NCBI GenBank assembly: GCA_964580575.1
Contig: CAZOLJ010000010.1
Location: 1-64,000, forward strand
Source: CAVPDE01 sp964580575
GTDB taxonomy: Bacteria; Desulfobacterota; DSM-4660; Desulfatiglandales; HGW-15
Direction: 5' to 3'
Length of the DNA: 64,000 nt
The notes beneath the pieces were generated by a model. That model was not told where the DNA came from. It made no database searches and saw nothing but the letters and a program-made list of their open reading frames with translations. Made by a program: the position numbers and the translations under genes. Shown here piece after piece: positions 60,102 to 64,000 of this stretch; the stretch's first letter is position 1; the number at the start of each line of letters is the position of its first letter.

Positions 60102-60212
60102 GCTTTCCCCTCGACGGCAGAGTCTGCTCAGTTCTTCTTCTCACGAGTGGAGATGCTCATTTCTGAGGCAAAGGAAGACCCAAGAACTCAACCCGTTTCG
60201 GCTGATTCAGGT

Positions 60213-60590
60213 TCAAGCCTCAATGATCGGTATTCGATACTGATGAAAAATGCGGTCATGGGAAACAAGGGTGAGGCGTTCTACCTTCGCTTGTGCAATA
60301 AGCATTCTGTCAAAGGGGTCACGATGATGAGAGGGTAGATTTCCAACAGCGTGAGCGTGGTCCACAGTAATTGGAAGCACTTCAAAAGGTTGGCGCTCCA
60401 ATACCTTGCGGAAGCTGGCAGGGATCTTTAGCTTGCCTAAAGCTTGTTTTATTCGGATCTCCCAGATAACCGCAGCACTTACGAAAACAATGTTGCTGAC
60501 ATCGGATATCTTATTTCTCGCAATCTCTGATAACGACGGAGAAGCATCCAGCCACCACAGAAGGACGTGAGTATCAAGCAATAGATTCAT
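60213..60590 (-). CDS. vapC: PIN-domain toxin (VapC type)
   Basis: A 125-residue PIN-domain ribonuclease. Acidic residues are in LLLDTHVLLWWLD, IWEIRIK and DPFDRMLIAQA, and the C-terminal LVSHDRIF completes the usual active site. The start overlaps the antitoxin stop by four bases (60587-60590). It is the toxin of the type II pair. Confidence 0.88.
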   Translation of the reverse strand: MNLLLDTHVLLWWLDASPSLSEIARNKISDVSNIVFVSAAVIWEIRIKQALGKLKIPASFRKVLERQPFEVLPITVDHAHAVGNLPSHHRDPFDRMLIAQAKVERLTLVSHDRIFHQYRIPIIEA

Positions 60591-60826
60591 GGCTTTGTGA
60601 CCCCGAAGGCTTTTGCAATATTCTCAGGAAGTTCATCGAAATCCTTTTCAATTTTTATTTTTCCCTTGAGAGCGCCCGGACTCCGCGGCTCTGTGCTTCG
60701 TTCATACCGGACCAGCTTAGCAACAGGCTTTCCGGCTTTTCCAATGATAACTTCCTCACCGGCCACAACTTTCTCTATCAGAGCTGACAAATGGGTCTTG
60801 GCGGCAGAAATATTGGTGACATGCAT
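60587..60826 (-). CDS. Phd/YefM-type antitoxin
   Basis: A 79-residue protein with the Phd/YefM start MHVTNISAAKTHLSALIEKV and GEEVIIGKAGKPVAKLV. The ATG at 60826 is preferred because AAGGAGGTAACC lies before it with good spacing; a longer frame begins 17 codons earlier. It represses its own promoter and neutralises the PIN toxin encoded downstream. Confidence 0.85.
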   Translation of the reverse strand: MHVTNISAAKTHLSALIEKVVAGEEVIIGKAGKPVAKLVRYERSTEPRSPGALKGKIKIEKDFDELPENIAKAFGVTKP

Positions 60827-60954
60827 ACCGGTTACCTCCTTGCCATACACTCTGACCAGATCAGACCAGATTGTCAAGACCTTTCAACAACAGCCCCGTG
60901 GAGCATTGGAAATCGTCTGGAGATCACAGCCTCGCCCTAACCTGTGATATGAAC

Positions 60955-60989
60955 AAAGCCCCGAGTGAGGGAGATCCACCCGGGGCTTT
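60955..60989. terminator. Factor-independent terminator-like hairpin
   Basis: aaagccccg (60955-60963) and cggggcttt (60981-60989) form a perfect 9-bp stem. It lies between the 88-residue gene (minus strand, ending at 61010) and the antitoxin gene, and is well placed to end transcription of the former. Confidence 0.6.
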
Positions 60990-61009
60990 CTCTGTCGCCC
61001 TGACTAACA

Positions 61010-61276
61010 TCAGAACATCTCAAACTGCGCTCCTCCGGGCTTGTCGTTTTGCTTCAGCATTTCATCAAGCTCTGCTTCTTTGACCTCGATGTGCGTCACC
61101 TTCTTGCGCTTGCCCGTGTACTCGATGAACTGGACCTTCACGAGCCGATCTCCGATCTTCTCGACCTCGGTTCCGGCCGTGGCAATCTCTGTCGCAGGCT
61201 CAACAGATTCTTCCTTCGTGATGGGTTCGGGCATTGCCTCGGGCTCTGAAAGGGATTGATTGATCATGATTTCCAC
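61010..61276 (-). CDS. Hypothetical small acidic protein
   Basis: An 88-residue protein: a Glu/Pro-rich flexible N-terminus (about 1-40) and a compact C-terminal part (IGDRLVKVQFIEYTGKRKKV and IEVKEAELDEMLKQND). The GTG at 61276 has AAGGAAG five bases upstream and is preferred; an ATG at 61267 is an alternative. I do not recognise the family. It lies directly after the phosphoesterase remnant. Confidence 0.55.
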   Translation of the reverse strand: MEIMINQSLSEPEAMPEPITKEESVEPATEIATAGTEVEKIGDRLVKVQFIEYTGKRKKVTHIEVKEAELDEMLKQNDKPGGAQFEMF

Positions 61277-61626
61277 TTGGACTTCCTTCTTTCAGTAGAC
61301 CGGCCGCTCATAACCGGGGGCCCTTTGTCAGAGTTCTCCGCAAATACCTTTTGATATTGTATCTGGTTTTCCAATAGGAATCCGTTTTGGGAATGTTCGT
61401 GATAGAGTTCATGATTGGCGATTGCGGTATATAAGGTTATTCCCACGCTCGTCAGGGGATCGAAGAGGTCTTTCCAGGTTTGGAAAGTTCAGTCGGGTTT
61501 GATATAGCCCCTGTAGGACATATCGCCGCCGAAGACCACAAATGAAGGTTGGGGAGACAACGCCTTGATTTGGGCAATGATGGCGTTTAGCACGAGGGGA
61601 CGGATTTTCCATGTGCGACTCATGAA
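61264..61626 (-). pseudogene. Calcineurin-like metallophosphoesterase remnant with in-frame TGA
   Basis: Reading the minus strand from about 61626 gives PLVLNAIIAQIKALSPQPSF, VVFGGDMSYRGY, then a TGA at 61489-61491, then TFQTWKDLFDPLTSVGITLY and AIANHELYHEH. The GGDM and (G/A)NHE motifs are the metal ligands of calcineurin-like phosphoesterases, the latter with Ala for Gly. A Trp codon (TGG) is expected at the TGA, so it is a nonsense mutation. The frame also ends early, at about 61264, without the C-terminal half. The gene is not functional. Confidence 0.75.
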
Positions 61627-61826
61627 CGGGCAAGAACCAGTGGTGGATGAGTGCACTCCCATCGGCGGTTACATTTTTGAGGGCATCACCTGCCTGGATG
61701 ATCGTCAGGCCTGCGTGGCCGGAAGCCGGGGATTTTCCCCCCATCCATCAAGATTACATCTCGAATGTGTTCATCGGGCAGGCGGATTTGCTGGACCTCC
61801 CTGGCGAAGCACCGTCAGACAAGATT

Positions 61827-63992
61827 CTAGGAACTGCCCGCGGTTTTTTGGATGACTTGGAAGATGCCTGGGGATACGGAGGTAAATCGAATGACCGCCT
61901 CATGGAGATTGTCGGTAAGGGGCTTCACAGAAATGGCCTTTCCGTATATTCTCCCCTGCATCTCATCCCTTTTGGGATCGAAAAGGTCAAAACGGACGTT
62001 CTCCCACTGCCTCAATTCGCCCTCCGTTTGGATGACCGCTGAGGTCTCCGAAAACTGGATGATCCACGCCGCCTCGATCATTTTCCTGATAACCTTGTTG
62101 TGGATACGATGAAGGCAGACCGCTATCGGCTCTGGGAGCGGGACCATGCTTTCTTTCCTCTCTTTGAGCTGAATGTTGTAAGGGTCCCCAATTCCTCTGA
62201 CATCATAAACAGTCAGCGCTCCAGGAAACCCTTTCATCTCGACTTGCATGGAATCCCGGATATCAACAAGGTCACGCACGCTCTCAAAAGTGGAACTGCT
62301 GATAAGCACCTGCCCCCCCACAGTGAACGATTCCAATCGACCCGTGAGGTTGACCTGCGCTCCGACCAACCCGTATTTTGTGCGTCTCTCAGACCCGATG
62401 TTCCCCACCACCACGGAGCCCGTGTTCACCGCGATTCCCATTTCCAGGTGGGGCAAGCCGTCAGCCTGGTTCATGACGTTGATCTCTTCCATGCTCGACT
62501 GCATGCGGAGCGCACAGACCACAGCCTGAAGCGGATGGTCTCGCATGGCTTCGGGTGCTCCAAAAAAGGCTAGGATACCGTCTCCTTGGATTTCGTCGAT
62601 AATCGCCCGGTACTCTATGAGGATTTCTATCATTTTGCCTAAATAGCGGTTAAGAAAGATGATGACCTGTGCAGGTTCCATGTCTGCGGTCAAGGCGCTG
62701 AATCCCCTCAGGTCCGACATGATGATGGAGACTTCCCGTGTTTCGCCGCCCAAATTCAAAGCGTCCCGGGACTCCAGGAGTTTTTTGACCACCTCCTGCG
62801 TCACGTATCGGCCAAAGGTGTCCCGGATGAAATCGCGTTTCTCCATGTATTCTGTCAACCTTCGGCCCAGCTGGTTAAAGGTCTGGGCGAGACGGACGAT
62901 CTCTTTGGGTCCGGTCTCCTCAACGGAGACGGTAAAGTCGCCCCCGGCGATGAGGGATGTGCTTTCGTCCAAATTTTTTACCGGTTTTGTTACGGTTTTG
63001 CTGATGGTGGTGATGACGATGGTGAGAAAGCTGAGCCCTAGCAGTCCGATGATAAGGATCTTCAAGCTCAGCGTTCGTATGGGAGCGAGCAATTCGTCTT
63101 CCGAAACAACCACTCCGAGCGCCCAGCCCGTGGAAGACAAGGATGCGTAGTACATCCATAGCCTCTTTCCCGAGACCGGGTCATCGAGGGGAACAAATCC
63201 TTCCCCTCCCTGGACCATTCTTTTGCCGATCTCTCGAAGCGCAGGGGCATGCCGCGCCTCGGCTATGCTGAAGATGCTTTCTTTCATGATCCAAGTCTCG
63301 TCGGGATGAGTGAAATAGACCCCGTTTTGCGAGATGAAGAAAGCATAACCGGTCTCATATATCTTCACGGCGGAAACCATTTTTTTCAACCACAGGAGAG
63401 AGACGTCGGCTGTAATGACACCCTGGAACACCCTCTTGCCGCCTGACTCCTTATAAAAGGGTACAGAGAAGGTGGACATGATGATGTTTCCACCCCCTTC
63501 ATCGTAGTAGGGTTCGCTCCAGACGGGCCGGTTGAGTTCCTTTGGGATTTGATACCAGTCCCAGGTGAAGTAGTGGTAAGACTCGCCACCCAGGAAAGTG
63601 ACCTTGATGATATCTTTTTCCCTGTAAGCGTAGGGTGAGAAATAGGGTGATTCGGGGTCCATGCCATAAGGCTCAAAGGCAATGGCAGAACCGAAGATCT
63701 CCTCGTTGTGGGCAACAGCATTCTGGATCAGACGGATGAGGTCTGATTGATCATAGGAGTATTGCTCAAGAATTCCGGCCAGGTTGATGGGGGCTTTTTC
63801 TACCCCTCGAAGAATGACCTCGATCCTGCCGGCCGTGGACAAGGCCAGGTTCTTGGCGTTCTCGGTCACTTGCTTCATGACCGCCTCTTTGGAGGAGTAG
63901 TAATTGTAGGCGAAAGCAGCCACGAAGATGATCGCGGTGCTCACAAGGATAAGGGAGGCGAGCTGTGCAGAGAGGGACCTATTTTTCAGCAT
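61827..63992 (-). CDS. Membrane-anchored adenylate/guanylate cyclase with dCache sensor, HAMP and possible PilZ-like tail
   Basis: A 721-residue signalling enzyme. Two membrane helices (about 10-32 and 310-335) flank a dCache-type extracytoplasmic sensor domain with FAFEPYGMDPESPYFSPY-like motifs (here IAFEPYGMDPESPYFS) and WALGVVVSEDELL. A HAMP linker follows at about 335-390. The class III cyclase domain (about 400-600) has SDLRGFSALT and EIQGDGILAFFG supplying the metal aspartates, and NTGSVVVGNIGSERRTKYG. The residue pair that usually selects ATP in VGDxVN is changed (YGLVGAQVNL), so ATP versus GTP is open. The tail resembles a PilZ-like fold (KMIEAAWIIQFSETSAVIQ) without the RxxxR motif. 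Upstream sequence is outside the window. Confidence 0.85.
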   Translation of the reverse strand: MLKNRSLSAQLASLILVSTAIIFVAAFAYNYYSSKEAVMKQVTENAKNLALSTAGRIEVILRGVEKAPINLAGILEQYSYDQSDLIRLIQNAVAHNEEIFGSAIAFEPYGMDPESPYFSPYAYREKDIIKVTFLGGESYHYFTWDWYQIPKELNRPVWSEPYYDEGGGNIIMSTFSVPFYKESGGKRVFQGVITADVSLLWLKKMVSAVKIYETGYAFFISQNGVYFTHPDETWIMKESIFSIAEARHAPALREIGKRMVQGGEGFVPLDDPVSGKRLWMYYASLSSTGWALGVVVSEDELLAPIRTLSLKILIIGLLGLSFLTIVITTISKTVTKPVKNLDESTSLIAGGDFTVSVEETGPKEIVRLAQTFNQLGRRLTEYMEKRDFIRDTFGRYVTQEVVKKLLESRDALNLGGETREVSIIMSDLRGFSALTADMEPAQVIIFLNRYLGKMIEILIEYRAIIDEIQGDGILAFFGAPEAMRDHPLQAVVCALRMQSSMEEINVMNQADGLPHLEMGIAVNTGSVVVGNIGSERRTKYGLVGAQVNLTGRLESFTVGGQVLISSSTFESVRDLVDIRDSMQVEMKGFPGALTVYDVRGIGDPYNIQLKERKESMVPLPEPIAVCLHRIHNKVIRKMIEAAWIIQFSETSAVIQTEGELRQWENVRFDLFDPKRDEMQGRIYGKAISVKPLTDNLHEAVIRFTSVSPGIFQVIQKTAGSS

Positions 63993-64000
63993 CGGGCACG

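Noticed and set aside
61489..61491. TGA as a selenocysteine codon in the phosphoesterase-like frame
   Set aside because: The position is expected to hold Trp, not Cys, the gene lacks its C-terminal half, and no clear selenocysteine hairpin follows. A nonsense mutation is the simpler reading.
1..64000. rRNA, tRNA and riboswitches
   Set aside because: I saw no sequence with tRNA arms, conserved rRNA motifs or known riboswitch cores; the gaps are filled with palindromic repeats instead. This was judged by eye, so a short tRNA could have been missed.

Overview
The window reads as a chromosomal stretch of a mid-to-high-GC, Gram-negative anaerobe, most likely a deltaproteobacterium in the Desulfobacterota (sulfate-reducer or syntroph type). 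This is inferred from gene content: ferredoxin-linked 2-oxoacid oxidoreductase, Rnf/Nqr-type membrane electron transfer, a YeiH-type putative sulfate exporter, several rhodanese/sulfur-handling proteins, ETF-linked beta-oxidation, and intergenic DNA packed with short dispersed inverted repeats. No rRNA, tRNA or CRISPR array was seen. A run of exactly 100 N at 34249-34348 shows this is a scaffolded assembly.

Layout. (1) 1-2877: E2 and E3 of a pyruvate/2-oxoacid dehydrogenase complex. (2) 2938-7470: a sulfur module of a secreted metallo-beta-lactamase/triple-rhodanese protein and two YeeE/YedE-type membrane proteins, the second fused to three rhodanese domains. (3) 7665-9376: an acetyltransferase and malate dehydrogenase. 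(4) 9741-13847: RnfD-G-E-A-like subunits followed by an NqrF-like reductase, with no NqrA, RnfB or RnfC. (5) 14059-24738: a GltD-like Fe-S flavoprotein, a second flavoprotein, 2-oxoacid:ferredoxin oxidoreductase (gamma-alpha fusion plus beta), aconitase, citrate synthase and fumarase, i.e. most of an oxidative TCA cycle. (6) 24774-27355: two tandem GNAT-fold paralogues, one fused to a TraB/GumN-like domain. (7) 27624-33265: small secreted and membrane proteins, an extended YeiH transporter, a radical SAM enzyme and an orphan AbrB-type protein. (8) 33370-44147: beta-oxidation genes (3-hydroxyacyl-CoA dehydrogenase, SDR, APH-like kinase, acyl-CoA dehydrogenase, histidine phosphatase-like, EtfBA, thiolase, FadB-like fusion), with a divergent MerR-type regulator at 44376. 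(9) 45164-56096: a Liv-type ABC importer interrupted by an acyl-CoA synthetase, then two thiolases and a DUF362 protein. (10) 56130-61640: a scarred accessory patch with truncated genes, HigBA remnants, a SNF2 helicase plus zinc-ribbon partner, a VapBC-type toxin-antitoxin pair and a phosphoesterase pseudogene. (11) 61827-63992: a membrane-anchored class III nucleotidyl cyclase.

How it fits together. Acids are probably imported by the ABC system, activated by the acyl-CoA synthetase and degraded by the beta-oxidation enzymes, with electrons passing to ETF. Acetyl-CoA then enters the TCA enzymes, and reduced ferredoxin and NADH can be linked to the membrane by the Rnf/Nqr-like complex. The most unusual items are the NqrA-less Rnf/Nqr hybrid, the 2-oxoacid oxidoreductase with its own flavoprotein partners, the multi-rhodanese sulfur module, the GNAT-GumN fusion with its tandem paralogue, the SNF2/zinc-ribbon pair in a scarred island, and the many unrelated families of hairpin repeats in the intergenic gaps.
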